From Rhodospirillales bacterium (GTDB lineage: Bacteria > Pseudomonadota > Alphaproteobacteria > Micavibrionales > Micavibrionaceae), in NCBI GenBank assembly GCA_020638395.1, contig JACKIP010000016.1:1-17307 (forward strand): DNA of 17,307 bases, given 5' to 3'. The notes beneath the pieces were generated by a model that saw only the letters and a program-made list of their open reading frames with translations, ran no database searches and was not told where the DNA came from. The position numbers and the translations under genes were made by a program. Below are positions 6,994-13,117 of this stretch, piece by piece. The stretch's first letter is position 1. The number at the start of each line of letters is the position of its first letter.

Positions 6994-7284
6994 ATGAGTG
7001 CGTTACAAAAATATCAGGACGTTTCTAGCGATACCGAGTCGTTATCAAAAATTATCGTAGATTGTTTTCTTTCTGTTCATAAAGAACTGGATGCCGGATA
7101 TTTGGAACAGATTTATGAAGAAGCTTTGTGCGAAGAATTTCAGTTGCGTCATATGTATGATGCTCAAATTCAAAGTTACTTAAAAACAGCCAATTTAGAA
7201 CTGGGTTTTTTAGTGAATTTTAATGTCCCGTTGATTAAGCACGGCATTAAAAGGCATATAAATAAAAACTTCGTTTCTTCGTAA
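6994..7284 (+). pseudogene. GxxExxY family protein with internal deletion of the nuclease core
   Basis: A 96-residue ORF with the name-giving motif GYLEQIYEEAL (35-45), that is G-x-x-E-x-x-Y, and the family C-terminus (AQIQSYLK, then LGFLVNFNVPLIKHGIKR). Full members (PDDEXK_3-like) are about 125-130 aa. In them the segment between the EEAL helix and the AQ(I/L)-x-x-YLK helix carries the D...E-x-K residues of a predicted PD-(D/E)XK nuclease fold. Here LRHM (51-54) runs directly into YDAQIQ, so roughly 40-50 residues including that core are missing while the frame is kept. The deletion point is near 7150-7161. The product is presumably inactive as a nuclease. The gene is AT-rich against its neighbours and fills an inverted-repeat cassette, which suggests horizontal arrival followed by decay. 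Confidence 0.75.
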
Positions 7285-7293
7285 CTTCGTGCT
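7269..7293 (-). repeat. Right terminal inverted repeat of the GxxExxY cassette
   Basis: Read on the minus strand it begins AGCACGAAGTTACGAAG and ends AAACGAAG, the partner of 6965-6989. The TAA stop of the enclosed ORF (7282-7284) lies within it. The pdhB ribosome-binding site (AAAAGGA) and start codon follow within about 30 bp. Confidence 0.8.
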
Positions 7294-7324
7294 TATTTAA
7301 GAAATCAAAAAGGAAAAACCAACT

Positions 7325-8716
7325 ATGCCGACACAAATTTTAATGCCTGCTCTGTCCCCGACCATGACCGAAGGGACTCTTGCCAAATGGATCAAAAAAG
7401 AAGGGGATACGGTGTCTCCGGGCGATGTGATCGCCGAGATTGAAACTGACAAGGCCACCATGGAGGTTGAGGCCGTGGATGAAGGCGTGCTCGGAAAGCT
7501 TTTGATTACGGAAGGCACCGAAGGCGTTGCGGTTAATACGCCGATTGCTCTTCTGATTGGGGAAGAAGACGAAGATCAGGGCCCCACAGAAACCAAAGAC
7601 TCTCAAAAAGAGGAAAAAATCCTTTCCTCGAATTCTCCAGCTATCGAGCCCTCTAATTCTCCAAACCGGGATATTCTTTACGCGCAAGGTGCGGTGATCG
7701 AGCCTCCGGCCTTCAATGAAGCCGCATTTACGGACATGTATGAGTGCACCGTCCGGGAAGCTTTACGCGATGCGATGGCCGAAGAAATGCGCCGGGATGA
7801 CACAGTTCATCTTTTGGGGGAAGAGGTTGCGGAATATCAGGGAGCTTACAAAGTCTCTCAGGGATTGCTGGACGAGTTCGGGTCAAAACGGGTCATTGAC
7901 ACTCCGATCACAGAACATGGCTTTGCCGGGATGGCAGTTGGGGCCGCCATGAATGGCCTGAGACCAATTGTCGAATTCATGACCATGAATTTTGCCATGC
8001 AGGCGGTCGACCATATTATCAACTCTGCGGCCAAAACCCTGTATATGGCAGGGGGGCAGCTCGGTTGCCCGATCGTGTTCCGCGGCCCGAACGGAGCCGC
8101 CGCCCGCGTCGCGGCGCAGCATTCCCAATGTTATGCGTCCTGGTACGCCCATGTACCGGGTCTGAAAGTGGTGTCTCCGTGGAATTCGGCGGATGCACGC
8201 GGCCTAATGAAAGCGGCGATTCGCGATCCGAATCCGGTTCTAATTCTGGAAAATGAAATCATGTACGGACAGAGCTTTTCCGCGCCGAAAGACGAGGACT
8301 TTGTCATTCCGATCGGGCGTGCCAAGATTGAGCGCGAGGGCACAGATGTTACCATCGTGGCTTTTTCGATTATGGTCGGAAAAGCTCTTGAAGCCGCGAA
8401 AAAACTCGAAGAAGACGGCATTCATGCCGAAGTCGTGAACCTGCGCACTATTCGTCCGCTCGACCGCTGGACCATTCTGCAATCCCTGAAAAAGACCAAC
8501 CGTCTGGTCACCGTCGAGGAAGGCTGGCCCTTCGCAGGTATTGGCGCGGAAATCGCGGCACTGGCGATGGAGCACGGCTTTGATGATCTGGACGCGCCGG
8601 TTGTGCGGGTCTGTGCTGCCGATGTGCCCCTGCCCTACGCGGCTAACCTTGAAGCGCTGGCGCTGCCGCAGATTGACGAAATTGTTCAGGCTGCGAAGAA
8701 GGTGTGCTACCAGTAA
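7325..8716 (+). CDS. pdhB: Pyruvate dehydrogenase E1 beta subunit with N-terminal lipoyl domain
   Basis: A 463-residue E1beta fused to a lipoyl domain. Residues 1-80 form the lipoyl domain, with the lipoylated lysine at K43 in EIETDKATMEVEA. A charged, Ser/Pro-containing linker runs to about 135. The transketolase-like pyrimidine-binding domain follows (TVREALRDAMAEEMRRD; EGWPFAGIGAEIAA lies in the C-terminal domain). With PdhA it forms the E1 heterotetramer that decarboxylates pyruvate. An E1beta that carries its own lipoyl domain is characteristic of Alphaproteobacteria such as Sinorhizobium and Zymomonas. An AAAAGGA ribosome-binding site precedes the ATG by about 10 bases. DNA in the lipoyl region is nearly identical to the start of pdhC (see the repeat entries). 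Confidence 0.97.
   Translation: MPTQILMPALSPTMTEGTLAKWIKKEGDTVSPGDVIAEIETDKATMEVEAVDEGVLGKLLITEGTEGVAVNTPIALLIGEEDEDQGPTETKDSQKEEKILSSNSPAIEPSNSPNRDILYAQGAVIEPPAFNEAAFTDMYECTVREALRDAMAEEMRRDDTVHLLGEEVAEYQGAYKVSQGLLDEFGSKRVIDTPITEHGFAGMAVGAAMNGLRPIVEFMTMNFAMQAVDHIINSAAKTLYMAGGQLGCPIVFRGPNGAAARVAAQHSQCYASWYAHVPGLKVVSPWNSADARGLMKAAIRDPNPVLILENEIMYGQSFSAPKDEDFVIPIGRAKIEREGTDVTIVAFSIMVGKALEAAKKLEEDGIHAEVVNLRTIRPLDRWTILQSLKKTNRLVTVEEGWPFAGIGAEIAALAMEHGFDDLDAPVVRVCAADVPLPYAANLEALALPQIDEIVQAAKKVCYQ
7400..7486 (+). repeat. Lipoyl-domain repeat, copy in pdhB
   Basis: These 87 bases match 8844-8930 in pdhC at 82 positions without gaps, and four of the five differences are silent. They encode the beta-turn around lipoylated K43. 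The similarity drops sharply on both sides, which points to gene conversion or strong codon-level homogenisation between the two neighbouring genes. Confidence 0.85.
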
Positions 8717-8768
8717 TGATCACAGAATGCGATAACAAATTCACGAACCAAAGGCCAAGGAAAATATT

Positions 8769-10079
8769 ATGCCAATTAAAGTAACAATGCCCGCCCTGTC
8801 CCCGACCATGACAGAAGGAACTCTGGCGAAGTGGGTTAAGAACGAAGGGGATATGGTGTCTCCGGGCGACGTGATTGCCGAGATTGAAACCGACAAGGCC
8901 ACCATGGAGGTTGAGGCCGTGGACGAAGGCAAACTGGCGCGAATCCTGATCCCGGCGGGAACGGAAAACGTGCCAGTGAATGAATTGATTGCGGTGATGC
9001 TGGAAGAGGACGAAGATGCCGGCGCGATTGACAGTTTCCTGAAGCAAGGGGCGAACGACCTGCCCCAGCCTGCCGGAAATACCGGCGCGACCGCAGCGGC
9101 AGACACAGCGACCCCGTCCGCCCCTGTGTCCTCGGCTCCGGCGGCGGCTCCTACGCCTGCCCCCGCCCAAAAAGGCGGGCGAGTGGTTGCTTCCCCTTTG
9201 GCAAAGCGCATCGCGAATCAGAATAGTGTGAATTTAGCGCAGGTTCAGGGTACAGGCCCGAACGGCCGGATCGTTAAGGCCGATGTGGAAAAAGCCCTGA
9301 AAAGTGGCAGCGGCGCGATGGTGGCTGGTTCGTCTGCGCCTGTGGCAATGGCGACCGGACCGGATGCCCGCGCTCTGGCCGATGCCTATGGCATGGAATA
9401 CGAGCTGGTGAAGAATTCCGGCGTGCGCAAAGTGATCGCCAAGCGTCTGCTGGAAGCCAAGCAGACCATCCCGCATTTCTATCTGACGGTGGAATGCCAG
9501 CTGGATAACCTGCTGGAGGCGCGGAAACAGATCAATGCGGCAGCGGACGGAGCCTATAAGCTGTCGGTCAATGACTTTGTCATCAAAGCAGTGGCGGAGG
9601 CTCTGTATAAGTATCCGGCGGCCAATGTCGCCTGGACCGATGACGCGATCCTGCAATTCAAACATAGTGATGTGTCTGTGGCAGTGGCGACCGAGAACGG
9701 CCTGATTACGCCGATCATAAAAAAAGCCGAAACAAAATCCCTGCGGGATATTTCGGACGAGATGAAGGAGCTGGCCAAACGGGCCCGCGACGGCAAGCTG
9801 AAACCCGAAGAATTTCAGGGAGGCACCTTCTCGATCTCCAATCTGGGAATGTTCGGCGTGTCCGAGTTCTCTGCAATTATTAACCCGCCGCAAAGCTGTA
9901 TTCTGGCGGTCGGGGCCGGGTCAGAAAAACCCTACGTCAAAGACGGGCAAATCCTGATTGGAAACTTTATGAACGTCACCCTATCCACCGATCACCGGAG
10001 TGTGGACGGGGCCGTGGGCGCGGAATTCCTGCAGGTCTTCAAACGCTTCATTGAAAACCCGATTTTGATGATGGTGTAA
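8769..10079 (+). CDS. pdhC: Pyruvate dehydrogenase E2, dihydrolipoamide acetyltransferase
   Basis: A 436-residue E2, the core-forming subunit that transfers the acetyl group from lipoamide to CoA. It has one lipoyl domain (1-80, lipoyl K43 in ETDKATMEVEA), an Ala/Pro/Thr-rich flexible linker (about 85-137), a peripheral subunit-binding domain (about 139-177, ASPLAKRIANQ to GTGPNGRIVKADV), a second linker, and the catalytic domain. The active-site motif DHRSVDGA is at 408-415, with H409 and D413. There is a single lipoyl domain, as in other alphaproteobacterial E2s. An AAGGA ribosome-binding site lies before the ATG, 52 bp after pdhB, so the two are co-transcribed. lpd (E3) does not follow, so E3 must be encoded elsewhere. 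Confidence 0.97.
   Translation: MPIKVTMPALSPTMTEGTLAKWVKNEGDMVSPGDVIAEIETDKATMEVEAVDEGKLARILIPAGTENVPVNELIAVMLEEDEDAGAIDSFLKQGANDLPQPAGNTGATAAADTATPSAPVSSAPAAAPTPAPAQKGGRVVASPLAKRIANQNSVNLAQVQGTGPNGRIVKADVEKALKSGSGAMVAGSSAPVAMATGPDARALADAYGMEYELVKNSGVRKVIAKRLLEAKQTIPHFYLTVECQLDNLLEARKQINAAADGAYKLSVNDFVIKAVAEALYKYPAANVAWTDDAILQFKHSDVSVAVATENGLITPIIKKAETKSLRDISDEMKELAKRARDGKLKPEEFQGGTFSISNLGMFGVSEFSAIINPPQSCILAVGAGSEKPYVKDGQILIGNFMNVTLSTDHRSVDGAVGAEFLQVFKRFIENPILMMV
8844..8930 (+). repeat. Lipoyl-domain repeat, copy in pdhC
   Basis: This is the partner of 7400-7486, with 82 of 87 bases identical. The only difference that changes an amino acid is Thr to Met at residue 29. Confidence 0.85.
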
Positions 10080-10092
10080 GGGTTACACCATC
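10070..10092. terminator. Hairpin between convergent pdhC and lytic transglycosylase
   Basis: A perfect 10-bp stem, GATGGTGTAA (10070-10079) and TTACACCATC (10083-10092), encloses a GGG loop. It overlaps the pdhC stop codon, and its last base is the last base of the opposing gene's stop. It could slow transcription from both sides. Neither side has a U tract, so a standard intrinsic terminator is not shown. Confidence 0.45.
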
Positions 10093-11894
10093 TATTCCTG
10101 ATTCTGATAAATCGGCCAACGGCCCTCAGCGACGGCATCGAGAGAGGGCGTTTTCTGCCCAAAGCGGTTGCGGTACAGCCAGTAATTCGTCATGACCCGC
10201 TCGACAAACGCCCGCGTTTCGGCAACCGGGATGGTTTCAATGAAAAGCAGCGGATCGTCAATTCCGGTCAGCGTCTTTTTCCAGCGCATCAGATTCCCCG
10301 GCCCGGCATTCCAGGCAATCAGTAAATCGAATAAGTTCCGATCGGGAATATAGCCTTTAAACAGATCGTGGATATATTTTTGTCCGGTTCGCAGATTAAA
10401 GGACGGGTCAAACAAGGCGTCATCTCCGCCGGCCGCCTCATACACAGCGTCCCCCATCACATGCCGCGCCGTCGAAGGCATTAACTGCATCAGGCCACAG
10501 GCCCCGATCGGGCTGCCCGCCTGCGGGTTAAACCGGGATTCCTGCCGCATCAGGGCATGCACCAACGCCGGATCTACGCGGTAATCCTGGTCCGCATATA
10601 GCGCCATACGCGGATATTGCGCCGCAACCGGCACATCCATTTCGTTTTTATATAGAAGATACGATGCCGCCCGCCAGGCCATACCGGGCGCGCCGATTGC
10701 TTCTGCCACCGGGATAAGCGCCCGGCGAATATCCGGATCATCCGATAACTCGACACTCCGGAATTCGTAGCGTGCGTCATCAAACCGGCCCAGCTTCATC
10801 AAGGCCATGCCCCGCACCGCCGAAGGGGAATGGGTCAGTAATCTGGTTTCGGTCACTCCCAAAGGAGGAACAGACCAATCAATATTGACGCTGCGGCTCA
10901 AGGCACGGGTCGCCACCAGACCATAAAAGGTGCGCGGTTCCGAGGCTGCGCGGTTCAGCCACAAACTCACCGAGCCGAAATTTCCCAGACGCATATGCGC
11001 CCGCGAGGCCCAGAAAGCCCCGCCGGACCGGGTCCATGCATTGGCATAGGGAGATCCGGCCACCATCTCAAAATAGGTTGCCGCATCCGCATATTCATTC
11101 TGCCGCCAGCTGCTTAATCCGGCGACCCAGGCGGCCAGAGGGACCTTGGTTCCGGCATGACGGACCGCGTCTCTGGCAAGAGACAACGCTCTGCCAGTTT
11201 TGCCTTCATGCATGTAGCTTACGGAAATTTTGCTTTGCAGGCGGTAGTAATCCAGCATATGCAGGGTGCGTTTTTCCTCATTCAGAATCATCAGCGCCTG
11301 CGTCGGACGTTCATTGCGGATCTTGTCACTGATCCGCTCCAACACATCCTCAAAGGCGTCCGCCTGCGCAAAGGTCCGCGACGTGCCGCCACTATACAAA
11401 GGAAGCGGCTTGCGGTTCAGGTCAATATAACGGTGCGTCACCGACGCCGTTTGCGGCGTTTTCAGTGCGCCATGATCTGCCGCCGTTTTTTTGCGCAGAG
11501 CGAGGGCATAAATCCGGTCGGCTCCGGCATGATCGGCATATTGCGCCATCCAGCGTTGCAGCTCGGCATAGGTCGAGGTATATCCGGTCGGATGCAGATA
11601 GCGTTGTTGCCACACATATCCTTTCAACCGGTCATCGCGCAGGGACGCAATGACCTGATCGGCCTCGGCCCAACGCGCATCTTTCTGAAGATGGAAAATG
11701 CGCTCATATTTTTTCAGCTCTATTGCGGTAATATCTCCCGTCGGCGGAGCCAGAGGCTTTGGAGTCGGAATAAGAGGCGGTTCATAGCTCAAAAGCCGGT
11801 CCGTCAGGACAGCATCCCGCGAGAAAGCTGGCACCGGTGACACGTTCCAAACACACAGGAAAACAAGACAAAACCGGAGCAGCGTTTTTGGCAT
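10092..11894 (-). CDS. Soluble lytic murein transglycosylase (SLT domain)
   Basis: A 600-residue periplasmic enzyme that cleaves the MurNAc-GlcNAc bond of peptidoglycan to leave 1,6-anhydro ends. It has an N-terminal signal peptide (hydrophobic 5-24, PAFSRDA at the likely cleavage region). A long alpha-helical, repeat-rich middle domain (about 50-430) resembles the superhelical ring of Slt70. The C-terminal lysozyme-like SLT domain runs from about 443. The catalytic glutamate is about E452 in MRQESRFNP, followed by GACGLMQLMPSTA and AWNAGPGN, all typical family-1 motifs. The ATG at 11894 gives the signal peptide, but no clear ribosome-binding site is visible. It converges on pdhC with no free space between stops, and probably has its own promoter. 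Confidence 0.93.
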   Translation of the reverse strand: MPKTLLRFCLVFLCVWNVSPVPAFSRDAVLTDRLLSYEPPLIPTPKPLAPPTGDITAIELKKYERIFHLQKDARWAEADQVIASLRDDRLKGYVWQQRYLHPTGYTSTYAELQRWMAQYADHAGADRIYALALRKKTAADHGALKTPQTASVTHRYIDLNRKPLPLYSGGTSRTFAQADAFEDVLERISDKIRNERPTQALMILNEEKRTLHMLDYYRLQSKISVSYMHEGKTGRALSLARDAVRHAGTKVPLAAWVAGLSSWRQNEYADAATYFEMVAGSPYANAWTRSGGAFWASRAHMRLGNFGSVSLWLNRAASEPRTFYGLVATRALSRSVNIDWSVPPLGVTETRLLTHSPSAVRGMALMKLGRFDDARYEFRSVELSDDPDIRRALIPVAEAIGAPGMAWRAASYLLYKNEMDVPVAAQYPRMALYADQDYRVDPALVHALMRQESRFNPQAGSPIGACGLMQLMPSTARHVMGDAVYEAAGGDDALFDPSFNLRTGQKYIHDLFKGYIPDRNLFDLLIAWNAGPGNLMRWKKTLTGIDDPLLFIETIPVAETRAFVERVMTNYWLYRNRFGQKTPSLDAVAEGRWPIYQNQE

Positions 11895-11962
11895 TCAGGT
11901 GTTATAGAGGAAAATCAGACTCCGGTAAAGTGGTCTCGAAGGGCGACATTGCCACTCCTCCG

Positions 11963-12069
11963 AAAGCATTATGAACCACGAATGAACACAAATAGACACG
12001 AATAGGACTTACCACCCCTTGCTCAATTTCGTCATTACACGGCTTTCGAAGAAAGTCCGTGTAATCCAT
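11963..12069 (+). repeat. 107-bp dispersed repeat, copy A
   Basis: Matches 15758-15864 without gaps at about 102 of 107 positions, in the same orientation. Its left half holds a run of about 10-nt units (ACCACGAATG, AACACAAATA, GACACGAATA). Its right half is a REP-like hairpin headed TTTCGTCAT. It lies in the 230-bp gap between the lytic transglycosylase and uracil-DNA glycosylase genes, both on the minus strand, so it separates two transcription units. Confidence 0.9.
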
Positions 12070-12098
12070 GGATCACACGCACAAGGCGTGTGATGACG
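12030..12098. repeat. Back-to-back pair of REP-like palindromes
   Basis: Two elements in opposite orientation share a central CCATGG palindrome (12066-12071). The plus-strand element starts CGTCAT (12030-12035). It has outer stem ATTACACGG (12034-12042) with CCGTGTAAT (12057-12065) and inner stem CTTTC with GAAAG around a GAA loop. The minus-strand element has stem ATCACACGC (12072-12080) with GCGTGTGAT (12086-12094), loop ACAAG, and ends in ATGACG, the mirrored CGTCAT head. The arrangement is like a BIME (paired REP) of enterobacteria. It may form RNA hairpins downstream of the uracil-DNA glycosylase gene. Confidence 0.75.
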
Positions 12099-12124
12099 GG
12101 CTTTACAACCTTTTGCTGAGTCTT

Positions 12125-12973
12125 CTATACCTCCTCAAGCATCTTTTGCAGAAACAGCATATCCTGCCAGACTTTGGCCTTTTGTGACGGGGTGCGCAGC
12201 AAATAGGACGGGTGATAGGTTGCAATCGCCGGAATGCCGCGATCTGTTTGCAGAGTTTGCGGCATAAAGATGTGCCGGGTTCCCCGCAATCTGGAAATGC
12301 TTTCCTTGGAATGCAGCAAGGTTGTCGCCGCGACGCCTCCACACAGAATCAGGCACTCCGGATTTTTCAGCGCAATATGCTTTTCAATAAACGGCAATGC
12401 TATTTCCATTTCCTGCGGCGTGGGGGTCCGGTTGCCGGGAGGACGCCAGTTGAGAACATTGGAAATATAGATACTGTGTGCCGGGTCTTCCGCCCGCCGG
12501 TCCAGCCCGATACAGGCCAGAATTTTATCCAGAAGTTGTCCGCTGACCCCGACAAAAGGCGTGCCCTGCCGGTCTTCATCCGCACCGGGAGCTTCCCCCA
12601 CCAGCATAACTCTGGCACGCGGATTTCCGTCGGCAAAAACAAAATTGGTCGCAGTCTTTTTAATATCCAGTCCTTCAAAATTTTGAATCGCTGCGGCCAG
12701 GTCCTCCAGCGTATTTGCCGCCGCCGCCAGTTCTGTGGCCTGTTGCTTCAGTGCCTGCGTTCCCGCCAGTGCCGCTGTTTCTGCCTGCGGGGTGTGTCCT
12801 GCCAAAGCCGGAGGGTCTGCCACCGGGAGAGAGGTCCCAGCAACGGAGGGCGGAGGAGCTGCGACCGGACGTTGCAAATGGTCCTGCGCCTCCTCCAGAA
12901 TCGCTTCATTGGCCCCCATATCCAGATGCCATTCCAGCGCGGCGAGATAGGCCTGTTGCGGCATAGGTTGCAT
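12125..12973 (-). CDS. Uracil-DNA glycosylase, family 4-like
   Basis: A 282-residue DNA repair enzyme of the family 4/5-like UDG fold that removes uracil from DNA. The motifs GEAPGADED (126-134), PFVGVSGQLLD, NVLNWRPPGNR (172-182) and HPSYLLR (from H254, the catalytic His) are present. The first 100 or so residues are a low-complexity Ala/Pro-rich extension outside the fold. The reading frame is open upstream to a TTG, but I chose the ATG at 12973 because the protein then begins MQPMPQQAYLAALEWHLDMG, a sensible N-terminus; a start at 12964 is also possible. The four cysteines that hold the 4Fe-4S cluster in Thermus UDGa are missing: Leu replaces one near 102 and Trp176 replaces the one before RPP. 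It is divergent from the ETF-QO gene. Confidence 0.88.
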   Translation of the reverse strand: MQPMPQQAYLAALEWHLDMGANEAILEEAQDHLQRPVAAPPPSVAGTSLPVADPPALAGHTPQAETAALAGTQALKQQATELAAAANTLEDLAAAIQNFEGLDIKKTATNFVFADGNPRARVMLVGEAPGADEDRQGTPFVGVSGQLLDKILACIGLDRRAEDPAHSIYISNVLNWRPPGNRTPTPQEMEIALPFIEKHIALKNPECLILCGGVAATTLLHSKESISRLRGTRHIFMPQTLQTDRGIPAIATYHPSYLLRTPSQKAKVWQDMLFLQKMLEEV

Positions 12974-13006
12974 TGCGTTACACTTTTTTGATTGCAGAGA
13001 ACCTGA

Positions 13007-13036
13007 TTTTAACGTTTTCTGTGTGGAATACAACAA
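13007..13036 (-). promoter_or_regulatory. Candidate promoter of the uracil-DNA glycosylase gene
   Basis: On the minus strand TTGTTG (13031-13036) and TTAAAA (13007-13012) are separated by 18 bp, about 35 bases before the chosen start. This supports the ATG at 12973 over the upstream TTG, which would lie beyond the promoter. The match to a sigma-70-like consensus is only moderate. Confidence 0.3.
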
Positions 13037-13070
13037 CAACCGGCAGAAAAAGGCCCGCACGCTTCGACCC

Positions 13071-13090
13071 GAACCAACCTGAACCAACCT
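13071..13090 (+). repeat. Tandem 10-bp duplication in the udg/ETF-QO spacer
   Basis: The 10-mer GAACCAACCT occurs twice in exact tandem. It lies 28 bases before the ETF-QO start codon, in its likely leader or promoter. It may be a site pair for a regulator or just slippage; nothing else indicates a function. Confidence 0.6.
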
Positions 13091-13117
13091 CTAACCGATA
13101 ACCGAGAAACCACTTTT

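Larger units (their letters stand above)
6965..7293 (+). mobile_element. Inverted-repeat-bounded GxxExxY cassette
   Basis: A 329-bp AT-rich unit bounded by 25-bp imperfect inverted repeats (23 of 25 positions match) that encloses one small ORF. Each end is built of short units of the type CACGAAG, TACGAAG, AACGAAG. The left end overlaps the RidA stop codon, and the right end supplies the last codons and stop of the enclosed ORF. I see no convincing target-site duplication and no transposase, so if it moved it was acted on in trans or by another mechanism. The mobile interpretation is inference from the repeat structure and from its position inside an otherwise conserved operon. Confidence 0.5.

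Noticed and set aside
9234..9893. A 219-codon open frame opposite pdhC
   Set aside because: It is fully within the conserved catalytic region of pdhC and has no independent support.
11157..11840. A 227-codon plus-strand frame inside the lytic transglycosylase gene
   Set aside because: The minus-strand gene has a signal peptide and complete SLT motifs; the plus frame has neither motifs nor a plausible start.
12974..13087. N-terminal extension of uracil-DNA glycosylase to an upstream TTG
   Set aside because: The extra 38 residues are Ser/Lys/Cys-rich with no family match, a promoter-like pair lies inside the extension, and the ATG at 12973 gives a natural start.
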